A stretch of 64,000 bases of DNA, taken from assembly GCA_964017155.1 (NCBI GenBank), contig OZ024854.1, positions 52,808,978-52,872,977 of the forward strand, given 5' to 3'. This stretch comes from Oasisia sp. SBJ-2009 (taxonomy: Eukaryota; Annelida; Polychaeta; Sabellida; Siboglinidae). The notes below the pieces were generated by a model. That model worked only from the letters and a program-made list of their open reading frames with translations. It ran no database searches and was not told the origin of the DNA. The translations under genes were made by a program, and so were the position numbers. Shown here piece after piece: positions 1-12,444 of this stretch (positions are counted from its first letter, which is position 1; every line of letters starts with the position of its first letter).

Positions 1-1130
1 GTTAGTTGGTCTGTTTGCACTGGATGGTGGGGGTGCAAGCACCTACTCTGGGTATCCGTTAGCTCTCAGGGCATTGTGGACATCTGCCAGTTCTGATTTC
101 CTGTCTTCAGCTGTGGTGACATACTGCTGTGCCCTCACTGCCCTGTTGGTGAGGGTGCGTACAACTGAACGTTTGTGGGTTAGAGGGTGATGTGACTTGA
201 AATTTAGGTATTGGTCCGTGTGCGTCGGCTTCCGGTAAATGGTTATCTTCGTGGATCCATCATCCAGAATATGGGTGCATAGATCTAGGAAGGGATGCTT
301 GCTGTTTTTCTCAGGTTCGATGGTGAATTTGATGTGTGGATCGATGCTGTTTATGTGTTCAGTGACCTATTCCACGTCGTATTCGTGAAGTACGGTGAAT
401 GCATCGTCCACGTATCGTAGCCACAGTGATGGGGGGTGCGGTGCTGTAGAGATGGCTGTTTCCTCAAATTGTTCCATGTAGCAGTTAGCTACTAGTGGAG
501 ATATGGGTGATCCCATAGCTGCACCAGGTGTTTGTTGGTAGTATTACTAGTATGCCCCATCGTATATGAAGTACGAGGGTACGTCGTATTCAGGCAGAAG
601 TCGAGAAGCTCAACTATCTGTGGGATTGTCATTTCCGTGCGGCTGGTTAGGGTGTCATCTGCATGTAGTCTCTCTGTGATGACTTCCAGTGCCTTATCCA
701 CCGGAACACTGGTGAAGAGTGCTGTGACATCATATGACACCAGTTTCCGGGCAGGTGGTATTTCTAGGCCTCTTAACTTGTCGACTAGTTCCTTGGTGTT
801 CTTGATGCTGTGACAGTTCTTACCCACATGGGAGGTGAGTATACTAGCCAGGTATTTGGCTGTATTGTACGTAATGCTGCCACAACTGGATACTATAGGC
901 CTAAGCAGTGTGTTGTTTTTGTGTATCTTAGGCGTCCCATACAATTTTGGGGTTCTTCTGACTCTGGGTATAGCTTCCAGTACAGTTTGTCTGAGCTGGA
1001 TCCATTTCTCTTCCACTTCCTTAGGATGTTGATCATTCGCCGAAATCTGAGGCAACACATGTGACACCAGAACGTGACCAAGGCCCGTAGATGATGGGTC
1101 AAAACATTGTACTCAGCTTCGACTTTAAGC
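1..1130 (-). mobile_element. Penelope-like element reverse transcriptase, decayed and cut by window edge
   Basis: Read on the minus strand, this stretch encodes the core of a Penelope-like (PLE) reverse transcriptase. The blocks appear in family order: KLYGTPKIHK, then LRPIVSS, then VSYDVTALFTSVP, then [14 protein letters not shown], then the catalytic LRYVDD at about 403-414. The YG-PKIHK and RPI-S blocks are characteristic of PLEs and differ from LINE enzymes. The frame shifts near 535, just before the GAAMGS block, and an in-frame TAG lies at 367-369, so the copy is not functional. The GIY-YIG endonuclease expected downstream of the RT would lie left of position 1 and cannot be seen. The 5' limit near 1,130 is approximate. 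Confidence 0.85.
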
Positions 1131-2409
1131 TCCAAAGTAAGTTAACTATATTACAATAAACCATTCTTGGAGCCACGAACAATATATTCACTATTTCAAT
1201 AAACATTTACTTAAATATTCTGTTGGTGTTATAACTAGCAATATTTAGCTGACTTCGTTGAATATTAGGAAATATTGTTCATGTGTGGTAATACCCTGCA
1301 TGTAGGTCATATGACTATATGTACACCCTGTTTTGGGAACTTATATTGATCGCACTCACTCGCCCCATGTTCTGGTCTGTTGTAGGGGTGTCTTCTCACT
1401 TAGTTAGAAACTGTCCTTGACCAGACATGGGTGACATGTGAGCAGCAGTAAGAGCTTGCGTGTCTCCACACACATCCATTCTTGAGTGTTGTCAAAACAC
1501 ATTTTTTGCTCTGTGTCTTTTTCTTCAACCTTTCTAAAAACTTGCATTCAAGATTCCTGTGTGCAAGTGTGAAGGTTGTGTCATGATGTATGACTGAACC
1601 ATGGTGGTTTGCAATGTATCAAAATGGTTAACAGCTTGGCTCTTATGAGCCCATGTGCTTGCTGATGGCTAGTATTATGGATATATCTTTAATAATGTTA
1701 TACATGTACAGGATCTCTATGAAATTTCCAGAATCCACAGATCTGATTTTTTTTTTCAAATCAACATATTTGACCTGGTTATATTAATCTAAAAAGATCA
1801 TCCATTGAGTAGTGGTACATACAATTTATGGTACATAAATCCTACCACATTTTATGCAGTCATGTCAAAGATCATTTTGCAATTATGTATATACCTATAC
1901 CTGAGTTTGACAAATGATGTATATCAAAATGCAACAGAAACACCTTCCATACAAGTGCAAAATGCCACTCTGAAGCATTGTCACAGTGTTAGGATTATAC
2001 AATGTGGATGAAGTGTGGATTGTGTACAACAAGGATGTGATACGGGTTAAATTGACACTTATAGGTAAAATAAACTATTAAACACGGTCTACACTGTACA
2101 CAGCAGTCCACACAAATGCAGAAAAATACGTTTTCTCACTGTGACTTCTCTCTCCCTTCAGTTTCAAGATAGGGATCACCATTCCCTGAGTTCTAAGCAG
2201 GTCACCTATGTTATTATTAGATCTGAATTTATACTTCCTGTTGCGTTATCCTGGTGCATCTAGACAGCATTGAAATAATTACTTATGTAGGTCAGTCGTA
2301 ATAGTGAAAACTGTGGTTTCTCTCTGTGGACTCCCAATGAATGCAAACATAACTTACAATATCACTGTTTGTTTCCATTGTAAAAAAGTCATCCTCTCAG
2401 TATCCAGTT
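1131..2409. other. Spacer, no gene recognised
   Basis: AT-rich sequence with short frames only. I see no domain, tandem array or RNA gene. Confidence 0.6.
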
Positions 2410-2760
2410 CTTTGGTAGGCCAGAAGCACTTTTCACTGACAGACCTCTTCAACCAAACACCAGCATTTTATTTCTCTAGGAAGTTTGGAAAAGTTTATCA
2501 GCACAAATTTGGTGTAGCTTTGGGCAGTACTCAACCTACTACCTACCACTCTCATCATGGTGTAGCAGAATGTCACCACTACAGCATGTGGTGGTTGTCA
2601 GCCAGGAAACTAGAAATGATATGTGGATGATGTCGATGTGGGAATTGTTGATAATGTAGTTTGTCTGCAGGAATTTAAACAGATCGTATTACAGCAACAT
2701 TTGAACACTGTGGACCCCATGGGTAGCATAATTTCCCCAAGAAGATGGAGAGAGTACTGA
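2410..2760 (+). mobile_element. Second Penelope-like RT fragment, heavily decayed
   Basis: On the plus strand a frame reads FYFSRKFGKVYQHKFGVALGS, shortened here, which resembles the PLE block before the active site. After a frame change a catalytic-type YVDD lies at 2620-2631, followed by LQQHLNTVDP at about 2680-2710, matching the PLE block after the active site. The intervening sequence is degenerate and there is a stop near 2758. This is inference from motif order. The copy is much older than the one at 1-1130 and runs on the opposite strand. Confidence 0.55.
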
Positions 2761-3891
2761 CATCCACCAATATAACTATAACGGGGACTTCATATGGATG
2801 AGTTTGGCAAAATTCCAATTTACGACATGTTCTGTGTGGCAAGAATTCACTATATTTCAAACTTCCATATCCCCAGCCAGTGTTTAGCCAGTCAGCTATA
2901 AATACAACGGGTGAATCAGTTAAAGTTCATGTATGATAAATTAACAACTTGACAGAATCTACCGGCTGAAAGACATCTGATGAAACGTTGACTGTCTTTC
3001 AGATGAGAGAAAACCAGTACTGGAAGGTTTGGCAGTTACATGATGAGTTTTTACATGATTTGACTTGATTGACACAAATATGACCTGAAGGCTGAAGCAA
3101 TACACCACTGCCTGAGCATGTAGGGACAGGAGCCAATACATTTCTGATAACATTGTCTGATTTATAAAGATACTATCAATGTGACATTTATGATTGCTGG
3201 TTAGAGTAGACGCTACCAAAGAGACTCACAGAGTACATTTTATGTACATGTAGATAAAATGATTAACGTCTTTGTTCACACGCTTGAATGCAGTTCCTGG
3301 TAATGGTAATGTAAAACCTTGAGCATGACCTAGACAATTGGTCACGACAGTGTAAAACAGATTGTTAGTTTTGGTCTGCAAATAAATTAAGCTAACAGAC
3401 ATTATGTATAGCTTTTACAGTAAATGTTTCTCATTTCTGAACAAATTATGATATTTTTCAACAATTTAAATGGTATACATACATTTGTTAACTCTGGTCC
3501 TTTTATTGGTGATGATGACAGCTGCATGATAGTAGTGTTTTTAGTAGAACTGCGCTTAGCTCATACAGGTTTAACAAAGGCACCTCAAGTGGCATGGCCT
3601 ATTTAGTATTTGTTGTTTACAAGTATTTTTAATGAGTTTATCATGTTAGAAGAACTCTGTTCAAACTAAAGACCTATCTAGTTTTAAGAACTTTCTGTAC
3701 CAAGCTGTGAGCAATAGATGTTGGAACATTACTATACCAATTTCATGATTCTGATTATGATCATTAGAATCCATGTTATATACTATTTGTAATGGTAAAT
3801 GTGTGCTGTGTACATCATTTGTCACAGGATGTAATGTATGCATTCAAGGAAAAGGTGTTTTTATTTCTTTTATCTAACATTATAAACAAGC
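2761..3891. other. Spacer, no gene recognised
   Basis: AT-rich spacer without supported coding or repeat structure. It may include unrecognisable remains of the PLE fragment to its left. Confidence 0.55.
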
Positions 3892-3963
3892 CAGTCAAGA
3901 TGAGGATTATATCATAATATTCATCTTGACTGCTTGATTTGACAGGATATTATATACTGTCAA
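3892..3963. repeat. Two adjacent hairpin-forming inverted repeats
   Basis: Arms CAGTCAAGATGA (3892-3903) and TCATCTTGACTG (3921-3932) are perfect 12-bp complements around a 17-nt loop. Immediately after, TTGACAG (3939-3945) pairs with CTGTCAA (3957-3963). Function unknown. They could be the remains of a small palindromic transposon. Confidence 0.6.
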
Positions 3964-4204
3964 ATGTCAATTATGCTTTGATAATGGATGTCATGTGTGT
4001 CTTTATAGTAAATTCTATGTCATGAATCATAATAATCATCGTGACTGGCATGTTTGTAATGTCAGATAAAGGAATAATAACATAGTTTCCTTGAATGTGA
4101 CAAGAAATGAATACACGATCGTGGAATTTTGGTTGCAAATAAGAGACAAAAAATGTCTTCAAAAGTAATATATTATTTTTGAAGACCATTTTTACCCCTT
4201 ATTT

Positions 4205-4310
4205 TTTACTCGTCCACCAACTGTCCAGTGATATTTCTACATGTCCAAAATGGGTTTTACCCACCCACATGAGGGGTGGATGGGTCTGTACATAAAGCTA
4301 TGTAATGGTT
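4205..4310 (+). repeat. Short dispersed repeat, copy 1 of about 3
   Basis: The segment with CCAAAATGGGTTTTACCCA followed by an imperfect hairpin of CCCACCC/GGGTGGATGGG and GTCTGTACATAAAGCTAT recurs at 12,481-12,582, and in decayed form at about 15,482-15,545. Same orientation, high similarity to the second copy. Probably a small non-autonomous element. Confidence 0.6.
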
Positions 4311-4936
4311 CGTGCCTGTAGTCCTGGGGGCCCAAAAAGACAGTTTGCATCACTGGCACCAAACTATCAGGGATTTCCTTGGAAAGAAAAAGAATATTTT
4401 CATGTGCTTGAAATTCTCTGAGTAAGATTTCTGTTGGATGTTAATTGATTGTTCGTAACGGTTGACAGGTGAGAAGTAATATTGAAGCTATAAACTGTTT
4501 GTTCAGGTTAATGGCCAGTATAATGACTCCATCTGCGTGCCATTGGCCTACACAATGCCCACACGTAACTAAAGTCGTTCTTTTGTTGCATAACTGCCAA
4601 CTAGCAATACATCTTGAAAAATATATAAATTACATTTGTAGACTCAGTGTTTTTATATGGTCCCCTGCGTGTGTGGACCATCACTTTCTAAAGATATTAT
4701 GCTACGTCTAAGAATTTAGCTTTTATTCCAAAACAATTTATTACCATATATTTGTTTATTTGCAGATGTAGTGGTTTTTATGCAACCACACACCCTTCTA
4801 CACGACCTTTGCTCTTTGCTGCCACATTTGATTCTTAGTCACTGTTGAATACTTTCACTTTTTAACAAGCTTTGTCGAGTAAATACGGTAACAGGATTTG
4901 TTCACAATGTTCTTATAATTGACGATAAATGACGAG

Positions 4937-5685
4937 ATGATCAGTGTACAAGACATGATCAGTACATAGTTGCCTATATGGCATGATCAGTACAGTGTAC
5001 AAGACATGATCAGTACAGTGTACAAGACATGATCAGTACAGTGTACAAGACATGATCAGTACAGTGTACAAGACATGATCAGTACATAGTTGCCTATATG
5101 GCATGATCAGTACAGTGTACAAGACATGATCAGTACAGTGTACAAGACATGATCAGTACAGTGTACAAGACATGATCAGTACAGTGTACAAGACATGATC
5201 AGTACAGTGTACAAGACATGATCAGTACAGTGTACAAGACATGATCAGTACAGTATACAAGACATGATCAGTACAGTGTACAAGACATGATCAGTACAGT
5301 ATACAAGACATGATCAGTACAGTATACAAGACATGATCAGTACAGTATACAAGACATGATCAGTACAGTATATAAGACATGATCAGTAAAGTGTACAAGA
5401 CATGATCAGTACAGTGTACAAGACATGATCAGTACAATGTACAAGACATGATCAGTACACTACAGTGTACAAGACATGATCAGTACAGTATACAAGACAT
5501 GATCAGTACAGTATACAAGACATGATCAGTACAGTATACAAGACATGATCAGTAAAGTGTACAAGACATGATCAGTACAGTGTACAAGACATGATCAGTA
5601 CAATGTACAAGACATGATCAGTACACTACAGTGTACAAGACATGATCAGTACAGTGTACAAGACATGATCAGTACAGTGTACAAG
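4937..5685. repeat. 23-bp minisatellite, about 32 copies
   Basis: Unit GACATGATCAGTACAGTGTA plus CAA. The unit carries two short palindromes, TGATCA and GTACAGTGTAC (one-base centre). Variants with GTATAC or AATGTAC occur in blocks, and a longer block around 5,395-5,470 is repeated at 5,550-5,640, showing secondary segmental duplication. Confidence 0.95.
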
Positions 5686-5689
5686 GCAT

Positions 5690-7099
5690 ATATGGGATGC
5701 AGGGCAGATTTGTACAGATACAATTCGTTTGGTCATATATGTAGATTTGTTATACCTAACATAACAAGATATTTCAATGTCTAATAGAAGTTCTAATTGA
5801 AATCTTTTTCTACAACCATGTTGTTTTGTTGTTAAATTAAAACAAAACATTACTTTAACCAGGAACACCGTTTAAATGTAACAAAATGTTACAAATTGGT
5901 AAGATGGTAACATCACTCTACAAGAGGCTGTTACACTATGCCTGTTGAAGTACCCAGGTAGCAACCATCATTTATCTCAGCCTGTCAAAAGGGAGGTCAC
6001 AAACTGTGTACACAGTACGCACACACACACACACACATCATTCTACTCAGGCAGAGGGATTGCTAGTACACGTGTACCTAGTACATACTGCTAGGTTTCT
6101 CTTGCATTTAACAGCATCACATAAATTACATGCTCAACTAATTTAACTGTTTTGCTTTTTAGTAAAGAAATGACAGACATATAGTAGCTAACATAATAAT
6201 AATAACAATGTGTACACTTATTAGTTAAAGAAGCCTGCAACTTTGTACACAACTTCAGCCATCCATGTTGAGGCAAAATAAATAAACGTGTGAAAAAATA
6301 TGGTGTGAGTGTAAATTGTTGAGTTGATGGTGGTAGACACTTACATAAGTACTTGTTTGGACAATGTTCACTCACTGGAACCGTACAGCTGTCCATTATG
6401 TGGCTCGACTGGCTGCAGTGTGTGACCTTGGCCTGGTCACTGGGCCATGGAGCACTCAGTGTGAGTGTGGCCCGTGTGGCCGGGCCGCACGGAGGCCGTC
6501 TGTTCCCGCTGTAGGACAGCCTCCTTTTGTTAGCAGTCTAGTTTAATACGTTGATCCTTGCAGAAAGGTTGTTTGAAGTTAATGTTCAACAGTTATCACT
6601 TGATATCTAAAAGGTTGAAATCTAAGTAGCTGATGTTAACTTTGCATTGATCTACAAGGCCAATATGTTCATGTAATATTACATGAGAATATCGTCAAAT
6701 AGTGGCCTAAATTGTGGTTTGTGATGACGTGTAATAAATACGTTGTTATGATTAGAAATACAGGTAATTATGCCCAGTCAGTGCAATATTAGACACCGTC
6801 TTTGTACTGAATAGTGTTGCCATATTTTACGTTGATCCATTAAAGGAAATAAAAACAAGGCATTACCTAAAAATAAATTTGATGTATACACAAAGATCAA
6901 CCTTGTATGTAGCATTTGAAAAACATTCAACAAATAAATAATAAATAAAAATACATTTAAATAGCCCTCTCTCTGTTGCAATTCCCATGGAAAGCTCAAA
7001 TTTAATTAGCTAGATAATCCTGTGGTATTGTGGGTCAGTGATGATGTGATACACTGGCATCAGGTGCCAGGCACACCCCTTTCTACACAAGCAGGGAAT
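5690..7099. other. Spacer with a small GC-rich patch at about 6,450-6,515
   Basis: Mostly AT-rich, with a short (CA)n at 6,020-6,038. At about 6,450-6,515 a GC- and CpG-rich patch stands out. It could be an upstream promoter or a non-coding first exon, but nothing else supports this. Confidence 0.4.
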
Positions 7100-7345
7100 G
7101 TTTACAATGATAACTTTTGGGTCAAAATGAGCGTCAGAATAAATTAGTGTGTGATATTTCTGATGTAATACAAACACTAGCCATCACACTGAACAAAACA
7201 ATTGAAGCTGGATGTTTGACAGAGGCCATGTTGAGCTTCAGGTTCACCCCACCTTCAACTTGTTTTGTAGAGTAATTGTATCAGTTGCAGCTCATGGGGG
7301 TTAATCCACACAAGGACACATGCATTACAAAATATTGTATATTTA
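7100..7345 (+). repeat. Dispersed repeat related to 46,117-46,400
   Basis: The string AATACAAACACTAG with flanks, and further on a TGCAGCTCATGGG block followed by ATCCACAC, are shared in the same order with 46,117-46,400. Spacing is conserved over about 250 bp, so this is a diverged copy of the same element. Confidence 0.6.
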
Positions 7346-8141
7346 ACTTCAGCAAGAAATGTTGTGTAACCGATTAATACTATGCCTATGTCTGAAGGAG
7401 GAGGAAGTCCACCAAGCTAAACATATCAATGAATTAGAAATTCCACATTTTGTGCTTTGCCATTGGAATTTGTGGGGACGTGTTTCCAATAGATATAGTA
7501 AACTGTCATTCAATTTTGTAAATTTTCAAAAACAATATTAAAATAACATTACATTTAAAGAGGATGTGCTTTCTGAGTAGCAACACTTCAACTTACTCTC
7601 TCTTAAACTAAAATATAATACTTCATGTTTTAATCTTTGTAGCTTTGTAACTTGCTAATTAATATTAGAAATTGTATAACTTTGGAATTTGAAAATGCTT
7701 GAACAAAAAGAACCAGTCCTCTTTGTGAAGCTTGTGTTGAGAAAGATCATTGGCTGTTCTACAGGTAAGTGTTGCAATAGGGACACATTTGTTTATACTT
7801 ATGTGACACGTCAATTCATTCTAGGCAGAATATGTTACTAACTTGCTGCTGTGATTCTTCATTATCCTGTAAATAAACAAATCACAATTTGGCAGAGTTT
7901 AATTTGAAATTACTACTATATACAGTATATTTTGGGCATGTCATTTGGGTGAGTCAGCCGTACATTTCATCAAAAGAAATGATTTACAAATTGTATTGGT
8001 TTTAACACCCTACATAGAACCAGTATATGTGCATTAACACATTGTCAATTGTATGAAGAACACTGGGTATAATGCTAAATTATATAATAATATATGATAG
8101 TGGCATGTAGCTTCGACAAAGGATGCATTCACTTTAAAGCC
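7346..8141. other. Spacer, no gene recognised
   Basis: AT-rich. Nothing supported. Confidence 0.55.
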
Positions 8142-9517
8142 AGTAAACAGAGGGAACATCTCTGGCCTGTATGCCACCCAGGACAGTAACCAGAGGGAAC
8201 ATCTCTGGTCTGTATGCCACCCAGGACAGTAACCAGAGGGAACATCTCTGGTCTGTATGCCACACAGGACAGTAACCAGAGGGAACATCTCTGGTCTGTA
8301 TGCCACCCAGGACAGTAACCAGAGGGAACATCTCTGGTCTGTATGCCACCCAGGACAGTAACCAGAGGGAACATCTCTGGTCTGTATGCCACCCAGGACA
8401 GTAACCAGAGGGAACATCTCTGGTCTGTATGCCACCCAGGACAGTAACCAGAGGGAACATCTCTGGTCTGTATGCCACCCAGGACAGTAACCAGAGGGAA
8501 CATCTCTGGTCTGTATGCCACCCAGGACAGTAACCAGAGGAAACATATGTGGTCTGTATGCCACCCAGGACAGTAAACAGAGGGAACATCTCTGGTCTGT
8601 ATGCCACCCAGGACAGTAAACAGAGGGAACATATGTGGTCTGTATGCCACCCAGGACAGTAAACAGAGGAAACATATGTGGTCTGTATGCCACCCAGGAC
8701 AGTAACCAGAGGAAACATATGTGGTCTGTATGCCACCCAGGACAGTAAACAGAGGAAACATATGTGGTCTGTATGCCACCCAGGACAGTAAACAGAGGAA
8801 ACATATGTGGTCTGTATGCCACCCAGGACAGTAAACAGAGGGAACATATGTGGTCTGTATGCCACCCAGGACAGTAACCAGAGGGAACATATGTGGTCTG
8901 TATGCCACCCAGGACAGTAACCAGAGGGAACATATGTGGTCTGTATGCCACCCAGGACAGTAAACAGAGGGAACATCTCTGGCCTGTATGCCACCCAGGA
9001 CAGTAACCAGAGGGAACATATGTGGTCTGTATGCCACCCAGGACAGTAACCAGAGGGAACATATGTGGTCTGTATGCCACCCAGGACAGTAAACAGAGGG
9101 AACATCTCTGGCCTGTATGCCACCCAGGACAGTAACCAGAGGGAACATATGTGGTCTGTATGCCACCCAGGACAGTAAACAGAGGGAACATCTCTGGCCT
9201 GTATGCCACCCAGGCCAGTAACCAGAGGGAACATATGTGGTCTGTATGCCACCCAGGACAGTAAACAGAGGGAACATATGTGGTCTGTATGCCACCTAGG
9301 ACAGTAACCAGAGGGAACATATGTGGTCTGTATGCCACCCAGGACAGTAAACAGAGGGAACATATGTGGTCTGTATGCCACCCAGGACAGTAAACAGAGG
9401 GAACATATGTGGTCTGTATGCCACCCAGGCCAGTAAACAGAGGGAACATATGTGGTCTGTATGCCACCTAGGACAGTAACCAGAGGGACCATATGTGGTC
9501 TGTATGCCACCCAGGAC
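8142..9517. repeat. 43-bp minisatellite, about 32 copies
   Basis: The unit begins CAGTAACCAGAGGGAACAT and ends GTATGCCACCCAGGA. Two types occur. One has CTCTGG after the CAT, making CCAGAG...CTCTGG hairpin arms, and is concentrated in the left half. The other has ATGTGG and dominates the right half. Because 43 is 1 modulo 3 and the unit has no minus-strand stop, all three minus frames stay open for over 1 kb, giving spurious long ORFs. Confidence 0.97.
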
Positions 9518-10216
9518 ACATCAGTTTATGAATGTAACTCGATCTGTTCCACATATAGTTCTTGATGCTAACAAACTCATAAATAAGTTGTGTAATCAAT
9601 AACCAATTTGTCATATTCAAATGTACAACTAACATGGATTCATATAGCTCATGAAATAAAAAAAAAAAATCATCAAACATTTGATAAAATGTTAATATTG
9701 TTTAGAAAAACATAATTCTTCATTGAAGTTAAGACCTACAGGTGGCCTCACAAAGACTAGTAAATAAACACGGAGAGTGTGAATTTTTATTGACAAAAAA
9801 ACAACTCTTTCCATGAGAAATGCATTTTTCAAACATTGTGCTTTTTTTAATCCTGGGAGTACCATGCTGGTATTGTGTAGTTTCCACTGAATATAAACAT
9901 TGCTGTTGTTGTCATTTAGTGATCTGGCATATACCTGTTATGTTCAGAAAACCAGCTCCCTGAATACTATGAAAATGTCCCTATGTGAGATATTTACCTC
10001 TAATGTGTGATGATTTTAGAAGTAGGAATGTATTTGTAATATGTATGGCCATAAGTATTGATATCCAACAGAAGCTGGAAGCTTTTTTACCTCTTTACCT
10101 AGTCACTTACTGTGTGCGGAGTAGACAAATGCATGTCTCACCAACACATATATGCATAAATAATGCGTGTTTACCAGTTGCTATGTTGCGTCTCCCATAC
10201 ATGGGCAGAACATATT
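9518..10216. other. Spacer, no gene recognised
   Basis: AT-rich. Nothing supported. Confidence 0.5.
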
Positions 10217-10532
10217 GATGTGTGTCACTGGGTGGGTCAGTGGGTGGGTCAGTGGGTGAGTGGGTCCGTCAGTGGGTGGGTGGGTGGGTCATTGGGTGGG
10301 TGGGTGGGTGTGTTGGGGGGTCAGTGGGTGGGTGGGTGGGTCAATGGGTGGGTGGGTGTGTCAGTGGGTGGGTGTGTCAGTGGGTGGGTGAGTGGGTGGG
10401 TCGGTGAGTGGGTGTGTGGGTGGGTGGGTGAGTCAGTGGGTGGGTGGGTGGGTCAATGGGTGGGTGGGTGGGTATGTCAGTGGGTGGGTGGGTGGGTCAG
10501 TGGGTGGGTGGGTGGGTGGGTGTGTCAGTTGG
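10217..10532 (+). repeat. G-rich (GTGG)n array with G-quadruplex potential
   Basis: GTGGGTGGGTGGGT runs are interrupted every few units by TCAGT or TCAAT. Nearly every 30-nt stretch of the plus strand holds four or more GGG runs with 1-nt T loops, the classic form for a stable G-quadruplex. It lies about 600 bp upstream of the coding start of the BTB-IRF gene, on its sense strand. Confidence 0.9.
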
Positions 10533-11139
10533 TCATAGAGCAGGTTTGTCACCTGTTGTGTAAACATCCTTGGCCATCTTTTTTCTAACGTGTAATATAA
10601 TCATAAAATGCATGTATTTGTATTTTAATTTATTTTAATCAACTTTAATTGGAGAAATGAAGTTGTATTTTAATTGAAATCTGGGAAAGCAACATATTTG
10701 ATTTCGCTGAGTTATATGGGTATTTCATCCCAAAATGTGTATTTGGTCCCAACCCTGGTAGTGATAGTGTCTAAAAGTCTCACTGTTCTTCAGGAGTGAT
10801 GTTATGTAGACTATATGTGTATGTTCAGTTTCATGGTGCACCATCTGGAATGCAGTCCCTATCAGTCTTCGTAATGGCCCCACTCTGTGTCTGTAAATCT
10901 TGTATGAAGACATATATGTTCCGACAACCATTCTCCCTTACATAGATAGTCAAATTGTGTGTGTGTGTTAGTGTTGATTGTGTACTGTAACTACTGTTTA
11001 CTCTTCAGTGAATGATATATAAGTGTAAGTGCACTGAGTTTTAATTCTTAAAAGATTCATGCTACAAAATAAACTATCCATTATTATTATTATTATACTG
11101 AAAACTCGCCATAACTGCTGTCTGTTTCCTTGTTTTCAG
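10533..11139. other. Upstream region or 5' intron of the BTB-IRF gene
   Basis: No coding features. It ends in a good polypyrimidine tract and acceptor (CCTTGTTTTCAG at about 11,128-11,139). The first coding exon is therefore probably preceded by an unseen 5' non-coding exon, with this stretch lying in the intron. Confidence 0.45.
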
Positions 11140-12444
11140 ACAGAAAGAAGACTTCACATCGCACGCTCAGTTGAAAGATTTGCCATAAGATGTCGCCCAC
11201 AGCCGTGTTGGAAAGCACAGAGTGGCCGTCATTCGTGTGCAGTTCGCTGGCAGTGCTACGCCAAGAAGGAGTGTTGTGTGACACGACTCTGCTGGGGAAG
11301 AATGGCCGCACCTTACTGGCCCACTCCTGCATCCTGGCCGCAGCCAGTCCCGTCCTACGCACAATTGTCACCCAACAGAACCTTGTCAGCTTCCTACACA
11401 AGTCAGACTTCATCTCGAGGGGAGTGTGGGATGTCATACTTGAGTTCATCTACCGAGGCAAGGTGACCATCGACACCGTTACTGACGCCCGTGACATCAT
11501 GGTGGCGGCAGAGAAATTGGAACTGGAGAAGTTGCGGTCGCTCTGCGAAGACTTCCTGCAAATAGAGGGTGCTATTCTGAAGGATAGCAGTGATCCTATT
11601 GTGCTGAATGAGGACGCACACCCAGAGGTACCTGTGATCAAGACTGAGCCGGGACTGTCTCCATCCTGCTGCCGGGCTCAGAATGTGCACGTAGAAATAG
11701 ATGCTGCCAGATATGCCAGTTGTATACCGCCCGGCATGGTTCAGTCGAGTAACCCTGAAGTAAGCACTTCAGTTCAGATTAAGACAGAGCCTATAGACGA
11801 CACCTTTGATAAGCAGTCAGCCAGAGACTCTGTGTTGATGTCAGGTGAGGGGCGGGGGAAGGTGATGTCAGGCTCTCAGCACCAGAAGGACATGGGCCGT
11901 GCCATCACCAATCAACCTATGCAAACAGAGGCAGGCGGTTACACTTTCACCACGCACGCTTCTCCGCTGGTCAGTTCCAGCATGCCGGTCAGCCAGCCAA
12001 TGGGTAATATGCGTGAATGGTCAAATGCTCCCATAGCAACCAATCTGAGTGGACGGGTACCGGTGACCATACCATTGACCATACCGGTGACCCACAAGTT
12101 GCCTGTTATCCTGCCTGATACAGCTGAGGCCACGACAGTAAACATCACTCAGAGACTGCCCTTGACCAGAGCACTTCTGTCGACTAGCGAACCACTGGCC
12201 ACTTCCAACAGTGCCCCACAGTTGTCGCACACCATTGCGGACAACGCACTGACCACCCAGCTGACACACAGCAGTGGACATGACGATCTGCCACCATTGG
12301 TGACAGGCAGTCACGCCAATGCCACAAACTCTGCAGTGACCACTGGATGTAGTTTGGACACAAGTGGTCAGAGCACGACCTACATGGCTGCCTCAAGTAT
12401 GCCAGTCAGTTCAACCGTAGAGGATGAAGGACCCCTCTGTCTGG
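11140..12444 (+). CDS. BTB-IRF gene exon 1 (BTB/POZ domain; coding from 11190)
   Basis: The acceptor CCTTGTTTTCAG ends at 11139, so the exon includes about 50 nt of 5' UTR. It encodes residues 1-418 plus the first base of codon 419. BTB hallmarks are D31, the AH pair at 44-45, AAASP at 50-54, and the helical tail ILEFIYRGKV with VAAEKLELEKL. The rest is low-complexity Ser/Thr/Pro-rich linker. The donor G|GTAAGT at 12445 is strong; read-through would end two codons later, supporting that this donor is used. Confidence 0.9.

Noticed and set aside
4375..4400. ISRE-like GGAAAGAAAAAG as an IRF autoregulatory site
   Set aside because: A-rich runs of this kind are frequent in AT-rich spacer, and the site is 7 kb from the coding start. 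No other support.
4937..5685. CRISPR array
   Set aside because: Units are contiguous without unique spacers, and the genome is eukaryotic. The same holds for the other arrays.
6364..6546. 60-codon GC-rich ORF
   Set aside because: Short, no domain, no matching splice signals with exon 1. Kept only as a GC-rich patch.
8034..9519. Three overlapping minus-strand ORFs of 388-477 codons with Trp/His-rich repeats
   Set aside because: They are the three reading frames of one 43-bp satellite lacking minus-strand stops. The same peptide appears in every frame, out of phase.
11059..11466. Alternative 135-codon plus ORF overlapping exon 1
   Set aside because: A different frame of the BTB exon. Only the frame from 11190 gives the conserved BTB sequence and continues across the junctions.
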